A stretch of DNA of 64,000 nt, taken from positions 124,001 through 188,000 of the forward strand of contig JBFWVA010000005.1 of the NCBI GenBank assembly GCA_050246995.1, written 5' to 3'. The notes beneath the pieces are model-generated. The model was not told where the DNA came from. It worked only from the letters and a program-made list of their open reading frames with translations, and did not search any database. Numbering within the stretch: position 1 is the first letter of the stretch; every line of letters starts with the position of its first letter. The position numbers were made by a program, and so were the translations under genes. The DNA comes from SHVO01 sp050246995 (lineage in GTDB: Bacteria > Pseudomonadota > Alphaproteobacteria > Rhodospirillales > Rhodospirillaceae). Of this stretch, positions 56,908-64,000 are shown piece after piece.

Positions 56908-58368
56908 CTAGAGCTTGGGCGGGCGGCGGTATTTCGCCGCCTGCTCAAGCGCGTGGGCGATGCCGATCAGCGGCCCCTCGCTCCATTCGCGCGCCAGGAA
57001 TTCGACGCCGACCGGAACGCCGAGAGGCGCTTCGGCGCTGGGCGCGGAAAAGCCGCCCGGCACCGTAATCGCCGGCAAGCCGCTGGCGTTCGCCAGCACA
57101 CCATTACGCTCCAGCTGTTCTTCGCCGGTCTTCGCGACCAGGCGGCGTTGATGCGGATACACCAAGGCGTTGTAATTGTTCTGCGACATAGCAGCTTGTA
57201 GCGCTTTGCGCAGATTGCTCCGCTTCGTGAATATCCCGCCGTACGCGGGATCCCACATATTCTTGGCCTGCGCGGCCCTCACCTGCCCGGCAATAGTCGG
57301 CACGAAGCTGCCGTGCGCGACATAGGCATCGAAGGAATTCACCGGTCCATCGACGTCGGCCAGATATTTATCGAGGCCCGCCCTCAATTCATAGTCGGCG
57401 AGGCCAACATCCGTTGTTAGCGCTTCCAGATCGGGTATCTCAACGTCCACGACGGCGGCGCCGAGTTCCTGGATTTTGTCGAGCACGCGCGCCATGACAC
57501 GGTTGACCTCGGCGTGCACCACGTCGCGGCCGAACATCTGGCGCAAAACACCGAAGCGCTTACCCTTCAACGCGCCGGGATCGAGGAAGGCCGTATAGGT
57601 CTTCGGGATATGGCCAACGGCGGCTTCGGTGATGGGATCGGCGATATCGAACCCGGCCATCACATCCAGCGTCCGGGCGAGGTCGGCGGCGGTGCGTGCG
57701 ATGGGGCCGGCTTCATCCTGGGTGAAAGAAAAAGGGATAAGGCCGCTGCGGCTGACAAGGCCGCGTGTGCCGCGCAGGCCGGTCAACGCACATGCCGAGG
57801 ACGGCGAACGGATGGATTGGTAGGTATCGCTGCCGGTGCCGACGACAGCGTAATTGGCCGCGATCCCTGCCCCCGTGCCGCCGCTGGAACCGCCGGGCGT
57901 GCGCGTGAGGTCGTACGGGTTGAGCGTTTGTCCGTGCAAGGAGCCGCAGGTCGTGCCTCCCATGGCAAGTTCGGTGAGCGCGGTTTTCGCGAGCACAAGC
58001 GCGCCCGCGGCCTTGAGACGCGCGACGGTAAAGGCATCTTTCCTGGGCCGAGACTCCTTCAGCGCGAGGGCCGAGCCGGTCGTGGGCATGTCGGCCGTAT
58101 CGAAATTATCCTTCAGCAGGATCGGGATTCCGTGCAACGGCCCGCATGCGGCGCGGTTGTCGCGCCATGCGGTATCCATGCCGCCGGCGATCTCAAGCGC
58201 ACGCGGATTAAGGGTGATGACGGCGTTGAGCTTTGGACCCTGTTGATCGAGAGCCGCGATGCGCGCGAGATAGGCTTCAGCAAGGGCGCTGCAGGTGAGC
58301 GCTCCATCGGCGAAAGCTTCATGGACGGAAGCGATGGTAGCTTCTTCAAGCTCGAAAGCGCGTGACAT
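56908..58368 (-). CDS. Amidase signature family enzyme
   Basis: 486 residues from the ATG at 58368; a GTG at 58374 abuts the upstream stop. The Ser-cisSer-Lys triad is visible: K86 in LLKDNFD, S161 in PGGSSGGTG and S185 in SDTYQSIRSP. The usual GGS before the nucleophile is YQS here, as in a subgroup of amidases that have a YN/YQ/GNSIR version. There is no signal peptide. Substrate unknown; it does not sit with gatB/gatC, so it is not tRNA amidotransferase. It starts 6 bases after the receiver gene stop, on the same strand. Confidence 0.92.
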   Translation of the reverse strand: MSRAFELEEATIASVHEAFADGALTCSALAEAYLARIAALDQQGPKLNAVITLNPRALEIAGGMDTAWRDNRAACGPLHGIPILLKDNFDTADMPTTGSALALKESRPRKDAFTVARLKAAGALVLAKTALTELAMGGTTCGSLHGQTLNPYDLTRTPGGSSGGTGAGIAANYAVVGTGSDTYQSIRSPSSACALTGLRGTRGLVSRSGLIPFSFTQDEAGPIARTAADLARTLDVMAGFDIADPITEAAVGHIPKTYTAFLDPGALKGKRFGVLRQMFGRDVVHAEVNRVMARVLDKIQELGAAVVDVEIPDLEALTTDVGLADYELRAGLDKYLADVDGPVNSFDAYVAHGSFVPTIAGQVRAAQAKNMWDPAYGGIFTKRSNLRKALQAAMSQNNYNALVYPHQRRLVAKTGEEQLERNGVLANASGLPAITVPGGFSAPSAEAPLGVPVGVEFLAREWSEGPLIGIAHALEQAAKYRRPPKL

Positions 58369-58374
58369 GCCCAC

Positions 58375-59181
58375 CTAGGTGGCGAGTTCGCCGACCAGCA
58401 CGGTTTGACCGGGATTGGTTTCAGCCGCCAATTCGCGCAGGCGCGAGATCATTTCCTTGGAGAGATAAGTGCCGCGCCGCAAAAGGACCACGCCTTCCTC
58501 GGCTTCGATATCCTGAGCAAGGATTTGCCCTTCCAGGAGTTCATTCACAGCGCACTCACGCTTATTCTTGATCTTTACCTCCGCCGTACCGTCGAGGGTG
58601 GCGTGGTCGCGTTTCAATTCCTCGAGCTTTCGTTTGACGTCCGCTTCACTGCGGAACGGTTTTGCGGACATTACGGTCCATGGCTTCGCCTTGGCGCCCG
58701 GGTCCTCGTTCAGACTGGAGACCTTCGGGACTTTGATGTTGCGGTAATATTCTGCGTCTTTGACATCGGGCGGTGGGCGCTTGAAGATTTTCTCGATGGT
58801 GTCCACGAGTTTGTCGAGCGCAACAGGTTTAACCACGTAGCCGTTGACGTCTAGGCCGATGGCCGCTTTCACCACATCGGATTCCCCGTGTCCGGTGAGC
58901 ATAATGAACGCCTGCTCGCGCGGGATCTTCGGGTTGAGGCCCATGCGCACGCCCTGCAACAAATGCAGACCATTGAGCGGCTTCATGTTGTAGTCGGCGA
59001 TGATACAGTCGACTTGGGTGAAGTTGTCCTTAATAGAGCGCAGGGCCGCGCCACCATCGTTGGCCTTCATAATGACGCCAGCCTTACATTCCTTGAGCAT
59101 ACGTTCGACGAGGCCGATCATGAACTGCTCGTCGTCCACGATCAGGAATCTCTTGGTCGAATAGTCTGGTAGCTTTTCCAT
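58375..59181 (-). CDS. Response regulator with LLLRRGT C-terminal module
   Basis: 268 residues. Receiver domain about 8-130 with D16-D17, phospho-acceptor D63 in IADYNM, T96 and K118 in VVKPV, so all switch residues are kept. It shares the LDVNG signature and the C-terminal module (GQILAQDIEAEEGVVLLRRGTYL) with the two receiver proteins at the left end of the window, which have lost the lysine. A linker of about 85 residues separates the domains. It lies 19 bases after the large hybrid kinase, a likely cognate pair. Confidence 0.9.
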   Translation of the reverse strand: MEKLPDYSTKRFLIVDDEQFMIGLVERMLKECKAGVIMKANDGGAALRSIKDNFTQVDCIIADYNMKPLNGLHLLQGVRMGLNPKIPREQAFIMLTGHGESDVVKAAIGLDVNGYVVKPVALDKLVDTIEKIFKRPPPDVKDAEYYRNIKVPKVSSLNEDPGAKAKPWTVMSAKPFRSEADVKRKLEELKRDHATLDGTAEVKIKNKRECAVNELLEGQILAQDIEAEEGVVLLRRGTYLSKEMISRLRELAAETNPGQTVLVGELAT

Positions 59182-59200
59182 AGGTCCCCATCCCCGGCTC

Positions 59201-62200
59201 TCAGAGCTGCTTTATATACACTTCAACGCGGGCGAATTCATCGCGGGCTTTTGGTGCGAGCGCGTCGATTTCCGTCCAGTCGGCGGCTTTCCCGGCCTTT
59301 TCGAGGGCGACGCAAATATCGGCGAGCGCCGTAGCGCCGATACTGCGGGCCGAAGATTTCAGTTTGTGAGCAGCATCCTTCACATCGCCGGCGGCGCGTT
59401 CGCTATGCGCCTTCAGGATGTCGGCGATGATATTCTGAGACGGACCGACGAAGGAGATAAGTATCTCTTTAAAGGTCTCGGGATCGTCGCCGAAGATATC
59501 CTTGATAGCTTGTTCATCAATAAGCGCGGCTTCGGGAAGAACGGCGACTATGATGGGTTCGTGCTTCGGAGGCGGCATCCATTTCTTAAGCGCGGCGACA
59601 AGCGCCGGCATCGCGATGGGTTTGGAGACATAGTCGTCCATGCCGGCGGCGAGACAGCGCTCCGCTTCGCCTTGCAACGCATTTGCTGTGACGGCGATGA
59701 TGGGGAAGCGGCGGCCGGTGCCCTGTTCCATCTGCCGAATGGCGCCGGTGAGTTCGTAGCCGTCCATCTCGGGCATATGGCAATCGGTGAGAAGAAGAGC
59801 ATAGCGCCCAGTCTTAAAGGCGTTCAGGCCTTCGACACCGTTGCCCGCGAATTCGCAGGCATAGCCAAGAAGGCCGAGCTGACGCCGGATCACGTCCTGA
59901 TTGGTGAGATTGTCCTCTGCGAGAAGGATAAGCTGGTTCTTGGCCAATGCCTCTTCGACTGTCGGCGCCTTGCCGCGATGAACCTTTATCGCATCATCCT
60001 CGTTTTTGATTTGCGGACTGGCGCGACCGGCGGCGACCGCGACGGCTGAGACGAGGCGATAGCGGATCAGTGGATTGGCATCGACAGTGACAATGTTTTT
60101 GTCGGCGATGCGCGCGCCACGGTGTTGATAATCCTGGAGGACAATAATCCGCGCATCCGACGAAGCTCGCAAAGCAGCAACGGCCTCCGCGTGACGTTCG
60201 CTGTCCAGACCGAGGTCCAGCATAATGGAATCCACCTTGCCTGCCTTAAGCACAGCGCCCGCCGCACCTACGTCGACGGCAGATGACACCGATGCACCCC
60301 AGTGGCGCAGGTATGTGCCGATGGCTTCCGCGCGCGGAGTTTCACTGCCGACGAGCAGAACATGAAGGTCGTGAAGGTCGCGCTCCTTGGTGGTGGGTTT
60401 TGCGTTGGCGGCGACCCGGAACGGGAGTTCTACCCAGAAGGTCGATCCGCGCCCCTCTTCGCTGTCGACGCCCACGACGCCGCCCATCATGTCGGTTAAG
60501 CGTTTGCAGATGGCGAGGCCTAAACCTGTGCCTCCAAAACGTCTTGTAGTGGAGGATTCCGCCTGGCTGAAAGCCTGGAACAGTTTGCCTTGCGCCTCGC
60601 GGCTCATGCCTATGCCGTGATCGATGACGGTGAAGCGGATCCAGGTCTGACCCGGACCGGAACGGTTGGAGGGTTCCGCGCGGATTTGCACGTCCTTTCC
60701 GTCCGAAAATTTAATGGCGTTCCCGCCCACATTGAACAAAATCTGGCGCAACCGTGTCGGGTCGCCATGCACGACTTGCGGGAGGTCGGGATCGACAAAG
60801 ACGTGGATGCGCACGCCTTTCTTGGTGGCGTTCGGCGTGAGCGTGGCTGCGACGCCCTCCACAGCGTCCACTACAGACATCGTGACGCTCTCGATGTCCA
60901 TTTTGCCGGCTTCGATTTTGGAGAAGTCCAGAACGTCGTTGATGACTGTGAGCAGCGCATTACCAGACTCGCGGATGGTCTGCACCATGTGACGCTGTTC
61001 GTCATCCAGGTCGGTTTGCGAGAGCAAATCCGCCATTCCGGTGACGCCGTTCATAGGCGTGCGGATTTCATGGCTCATCACCGCGAGGAAGTCGCTCTTC
61101 GCTTTTGTCGCGGCCTCAGCGGCATCGCGAGCCTCGCGGATCAGCTTCTCTGCCGCGGCGCGCTGGGTGATATCAGTGGACATCCCGCAAAGTCCGTCGA
61201 CCTCGCCCTTCTCGTTGAAATAGGGGAACTTCACCGAGAGATAGTGGATGTAACGCCCCCCAACATTGACCGGTTCCTCGTACTCGGAGGGCTGGCGCGA
61301 TGAAATCACCATGGCGTCATTCGCCATGATCTTCCGCGCGGAATCCTCGTCAAAGATATCGAGATCCGTCTTGTTTCGCGCCTCGGCTGCGGTGAGGCCG
61401 CACATTTTCTCCCACGCCTTGTTGACCATGATGTAGCGACCCTGGCGTTTGACAAAAATCACGGTCTCGCTGTTCTGGATGACACCAGAGAGCAACTGCT
61501 GACTTTCGCGCAGATCGGAGGCCGCCTTCTTCCGCTCAGTGATGTCGCGAATTTGAGCAACCACAACCGGCTTTTCACCGACACGGATGGGGCTGAGCGC
61601 AATCTCCACCGGCACTTCGCGACCGTCTTTTGCCAAAGCAAAGAGTTCACGCCCGGCGCCCATGACTCGCACACTGCCGGTTTCAAAGAAATTATGTACC
61701 TGCCCGCGATGTCCCATGTGGAAACGCGGCGGAATCAAGGTTTCTATCCGCGCGCCGATGAGTTCGTGACGGTCGTAACCGAGAACCACTTTCATCTGAT
61801 CGTTGACGTACTCGATCAAGCTATCGGAATTCACGATCATGATGGGATCCGGCGTGCCGGCGAGGATCGCTTCGGCGCGGGCGCGCTCGTTGTGCGCGAC
61901 GGACAGCGCTTCCTCTATATCGCCTTGCAGGCGCTTGGTCTTGACCAGATTCGTATGAAATACCTTGAGGGCCGCGGAGATTTGGCGCGTTTCGGAAATT
62001 CCGTTGCCCTCGGGGATATCGACGTTGAGATCACCTTGGCTGAGTTTGTCCATGACACGTAGAGAAGCCTCGAGCGGACGGCTGATACGCCGCGCGCTGG
62101 CGAAGCCCATGAGCGCAATCAAGGCCGTCGTCACCAACACCCCGGCGCCTGTCGCGAACACCATAGGCGGAAGTGGCGCCAAGGCTTCGGCGCGACTCAT

Positions 62201-63190
62201 ATTTGAGATCAAGCCCCACCGAACGCCCATGAGATCGAGGGGGCCATAGGCGGAGATTACTTGATCGCCTTTATAGTCGGTTACTTCGACGCTTTCAGCG
62301 AATCCGCCCGCGGCTCGTACAGCGGCTTGCGAGGTCAGTTTCTGGGTGAGGATTTGGCCGTCAGAGAAGCGCGATTGAGTGCGGCGCGTGGCATCCGGGC
62401 CTACAAGATAGACCTCGCCTGTCGAACCAAGGTCCTGAATGTGATTAGCGGTATTTCGCAGCTTATCGTTGTTGAGCTGGAACATGATGACGCCCGCGAG
62501 GACGCCCGCTCGGTCCGACACGGCCTGCGCCATGAACATCATCGGCCCCTTCGACGGCGGATATTGCTCCATATCGCCGAATGTTTGATTCCACGGCGGC
62601 TCCGTGGTCAACGCCGAGCGGTAGGTGTTTGCCGCGTTGGAATCTTTGAGCGGGCCTGACAAAAAATTCGTGCCGAAGTCCTGCTCCTTCTTGGTCGTAT
62701 AAACCACATTGCCCTGAAGATCGATGAGCAGAAGATCCTCCAGCTCCTTGAGTTGCGCGAGCCGCAGGAAGCGGTCGTGGACCTCCTTATGCTTGTTGTT
62801 GTAGGCGGAAGGTTCCTTCAGCTCGTCGAGGGCTGAGCGGCTGCCAAAGGGAAACGGGTTGTTGGTGGTGAAACCGTCGATGACCGCAGCCTTCTTCGTT
62901 TCATCCAGCGCCGTGAAGGTTTGGGAAAGCTCGCGGATATCATCGGCGAGGCCTGGGCGCGTGACCAGAGAAGCTAATCCGACACGCGTATCGTTGATAT
63001 AGCTTGTGACAGCCCGGATGCGTTCGTTGCGCACCAGTTCCATCCGTTCCTTGGCGATCTCGACCAAACCGCGCTCGGCGACGAGGTAGGACACCGTACC
63101 GGCGACAAGGCCCGTCAGCGCTGCGAACATGGCAATCATCGCCGGGAGCCGGAACGAAAGGCGATCCCAGCGTTTCAGAAATTTGCTCAT
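59201..63190 (-). CDS. Hybrid histidine kinase with two PAS, pseudo-receiver, receiver and HPt
   Basis: 1329 residues from the ATG at 63190 (AAAGGGA upstream; the frame is open 30 codons further). TM1 (LPAMIAMFAALTGLVAGTVSYLV), a periplasmic Cache-like sensor (about 40-330), TM2, HAMP, two PAS domains (about 445-690), HisKA with the phospho-His in VMSHEIRTPMN (about 706), HATPase, a degenerate receiver (HVLLVGSETPR... lacking the acidic pair, about 960-1075), a canonical receiver with the Asp near 1136 (LLTDCHMPEMDGYEL), and an HPt with His near 1274 (HKLKSS). A phosphorelay that can pass phosphate to the downstream receiver protein is predicted. Confidence 0.96.
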   Translation of the reverse strand: MSKFLKRWDRLSFRLPAMIAMFAALTGLVAGTVSYLVAERGLVEIAKERMELVRNERIRAVTSYINDTRVGLASLVTRPGLADDIRELSQTFTALDETKKAAVIDGFTTNNPFPFGSRSALDELKEPSAYNNKHKEVHDRFLRLAQLKELEDLLLIDLQGNVVYTTKKEQDFGTNFLSGPLKDSNAANTYRSALTTEPPWNQTFGDMEQYPPSKGPMMFMAQAVSDRAGVLAGVIMFQLNNDKLRNTANHIQDLGSTGEVYLVGPDATRRTQSRFSDGQILTQKLTSQAAVRAAGGFAESVEVTDYKGDQVISAYGPLDLMGVRWGLISNMSRAEALAPLPPMVFATGAGVLVTTALIALMGFASARRISRPLEASLRVMDKLSQGDLNVDIPEGNGISETRQISAALKVFHTNLVKTKRLQGDIEEALSVAHNERARAEAILAGTPDPIMIVNSDSLIEYVNDQMKVVLGYDRHELIGARIETLIPPRFHMGHRGQVHNFFETGSVRVMGAGRELFALAKDGREVPVEIALSPIRVGEKPVVVAQIRDITERKKAASDLRESQQLLSGVIQNSETVIFVKRQGRYIMVNKAWEKMCGLTAAEARNKTDLDIFDEDSARKIMANDAMVISSRQPSEYEEPVNVGGRYIHYLSVKFPYFNEKGEVDGLCGMSTDITQRAAAEKLIREARDAAEAATKAKSDFLAVMSHEIRTPMNGVTGMADLLSQTDLDDEQRHMVQTIRESGNALLTVINDVLDFSKIEAGKMDIESVTMSVVDAVEGVAATLTPNATKKGVRIHVFVDPDLPQVVHGDPTRLRQILFNVGGNAIKFSDGKDVQIRAEPSNRSGPGQTWIRFTVIDHGIGMSREAQGKLFQAFSQAESSTTRRFGGTGLGLAICKRLTDMMGGVVGVDSEEGRGSTFWVELPFRVAANAKPTTKERDLHDLHVLLVGSETPRAEAIGTYLRHWGASVSSAVDVGAAGAVLKAGKVDSIMLDLGLDSERHAEAVAALRASSDARIIVLQDYQHRGARIADKNIVTVDANPLIRYRLVSAVAVAAGRASPQIKNEDDAIKVHRGKAPTVEEALAKNQLILLAEDNLTNQDVIRRQLGLLGYACEFAGNGVEGLNAFKTGRYALLLTDCHMPEMDGYELTGAIRQMEQGTGRRFPIIAVTANALQGEAERCLAAGMDDYVSKPIAMPALVAALKKWMPPPKHEPIIVAVLPEAALIDEQAIKDIFGDDPETFKEILISFVGPSQNIIADILKAHSERAAGDVKDAAHKLKSSARSIGATALADICVALEKAGKAADWTEIDALAPKARDEFARVEVYIKQL

Positions 63191-63203
63191 TGCTATATTC
63201 CCT

Positions 63204-64000
63204 TTAACCGCGCCACGTAGCGGCCCACCTAGGCAGGTCACTCTGTGGCAGCGGTTTGGAGACGTAAAACCCTTGCACAACGTCGCAGTTGAGGGTGTTG
63301 AGAAGATCCCAATCCTCTTTGTGCTCGACGCCTTCGGCCACAGTCTTCATCCCGAGAGATTTGGCGAGACCCAGCGAAGCTTCGAGGATGGCGCGCTTGG
63401 CTGAATTGCGCGACGCGCCATGGACGAACTGACGGTCCACTTTCAGTTCCGTGAAGGGCAGCGCCTCTAGCTTTTGCAAGGACGAATGGCCTGTCCCGAA
63501 ATCATCGATGGAGAGCGCGAAACCCTTGAGATGAAGGCGTGTTACGATTTCAAGGTAGATGCGTTCTTCCTGGGCTACGCCGGTCTCGGTGATCTCGAAG
63601 ACGATAGATTCCGGCGGAAGGCCGAGATCGTCCGCCATTTTCGCGAAACGATCTGGCAGTGAGACATCGGAGAGCATTGACGGCGAGAGATTGACGCCGA
63701 TGTGCCCGGCGAAACCATCCTTACGCCAGGTTGCGAGTTGTGTCAGGGCGATCTCGACCACCCTCTCGGTCATTACACCGATATGCCCGGAGGTTTCCGC
63801 AAGCGGCACAAAAGTGTCGGGCGGCAGAAGGCCGTGAAGCGAGTGGTTCCATCGGACGAGCGCTTCGACGCTGTCCACTTCCCCAGAGCGGATGCCGACC
63901 TTTGGCTGATAGAAAAGTGTCAGCTCGCCGGCCTCTATCCCTCGCAAGAGATCGGAGGCATCGACGGACGGACGCTCGCGACGCGCCTTGGGTGCGGCCT
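63204..64000 (-). CDS. EAL-domain c-di-GMP phosphodiesterase (5' end outside window)
   Basis: The frame stays open through the right edge, so the N-terminus is missing. The visible part is a complete EAL domain: VEALVRWNH, GVNLSPSML, VFEITETG, LSIDDFGTGHSSL, LKVDRQFV, AEGVEHKED and QGFYVSKPL carry the metal- and substrate-binding residues, so it is likely catalytically active. It hydrolyses c-di-GMP to pGpG. Its stop is 13 bases before the hybrid kinase start, on the same strand. An upstream receiver or GGDEF domain may lie outside the window. Confidence 0.95.
   Translation of the reverse strand, partial: AAPKARRERPSVDASDLLRGIEAGELTLFYQPKVGIRSGEVDSVEALVRWNHSLHGLLPPDTFVPLAETSGHIGVMTERVVEIALTQLATWRKDGFAGHIGVNLSPSMLSDVSLPDRFAKMADDLGLPPESIVFEITETGVAQEERIYLEIVTRLHLKGFALSIDDFGTGHSSLQKLEALPFTELKVDRQFVHGASRNSAKRAILEASLGLAKSLGMKTVAEGVEHKEDWDLLNTLNCDVVQGFYVSKPLPQSDLPRWAATWRG

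Noticed and set aside
55857..56948. 363-codon minus-strand frame opposite asd
   Set aside because: Antisense shadow of asd with typical Arg/His-rich composition.
56908..58368. GatA (Glu-tRNA amidotransferase subunit A)
   Set aside because: There is no gatB or gatC nearby and the nucleophile loop SDTYQSIR differs from the GatA GSDTGGSIR pattern.
58371..58382. Perfect 12-base palindrome CCACCTAGGTGG
   Set aside because: It covers the receiver stop and the amidase start region; a similar partial motif near 63228 is inside another gap. Too short and too few copies to call an operator.

Overview
This 64 kb window is ordinary chromosome from a GC-rich Gram-negative bacterium, almost certainly an alphaproteobacterium. 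The pointers are the recG / sdhE-mfd arrangement, an HWE-type histidine kinase fused to a bacteriophytochrome, GPDRR-type regulator motifs, an outer-membrane autotransporter, and Alphaproteobacteria-style gltB, gltD and gyrA. I cannot name the genus; a Rhizomicrobium/Micropepsaceae-like or related lineage is a guess. I see no IS element, prophage, integrase, CRISPR array or rRNA operon. There is one tRNA, tRNA-Lys(TTT).

Layout. 0-2.7 kb: two tandem receiver-domain proteins (the first cut by the window edge), a FrnE/DsbA-like oxidoreductase and a small unknown. 2.7-10.5 kb: repair and housekeeping genes (mfd, sdhE, recG), a DUF502 membrane protein, a Nudix hydrolase and a thioredoxin-like [2Fe-2S] ferredoxin. 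10.5-15.2 kb: a four-gene Gld-like ABC export module (ATPase, permease, GldG-like, DUF4340). 15.3-19.3 kb: a receiver/cyclic-nucleotide-binding regulator, an unknown gene and an alpha/beta hydrolase. 19.4-22.2 kb: an autotransporter. 22.2-28.3 kb: gltBD (glutamate synthase). 28.6-32.8 kb: a DUF2189 membrane protein, tRNA-Lys, a TPR-SPINDLY O-GlcNAc-transferase-like protein, a periplasmic cyclophilin and coaD. 32.8-43 kb: gyrA, nitronate monooxygenase, a TPR protein, ssb, two related membrane-anchored unknowns and uvrA. 43-50 kb: a PQQ-type sugar dehydrogenase, the heme oxygenase-bacteriophytochrome operon, a RidA-like Tat protein, a lipocalin-like protein and a BON protein. 50.5-55.6 kb: a cluster of large secreted proteins of unknown function, with four PDZ-like domains, a Cys-containing partner and a PEP-CTERM protein. 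55.9-64 kb: asd, an amidase, then a signalling block (receiver protein, large hybrid histidine kinase, EAL phosphodiesterase cut by the right edge).

How genes work together. BphO makes biliverdin for the phytochrome encoded immediately downstream with a 4-base overlap. GltB and GltD form one enzyme. The Gld-like genes form one predicted transporter. The right-end block looks like a phosphorelay feeding c-di-GMP turnover. Its receiver protein is a paralogue of the pair at the left end: all three share an LDVNG receiver signature and a short C-terminal module resembling the segment usually found before HD-GYP domains. The left pair has lost the conserved receiver lysine. The best candidates for undescribed biology are this receiver family and the PDZ/Cys/PEP-CTERM secreted cluster.
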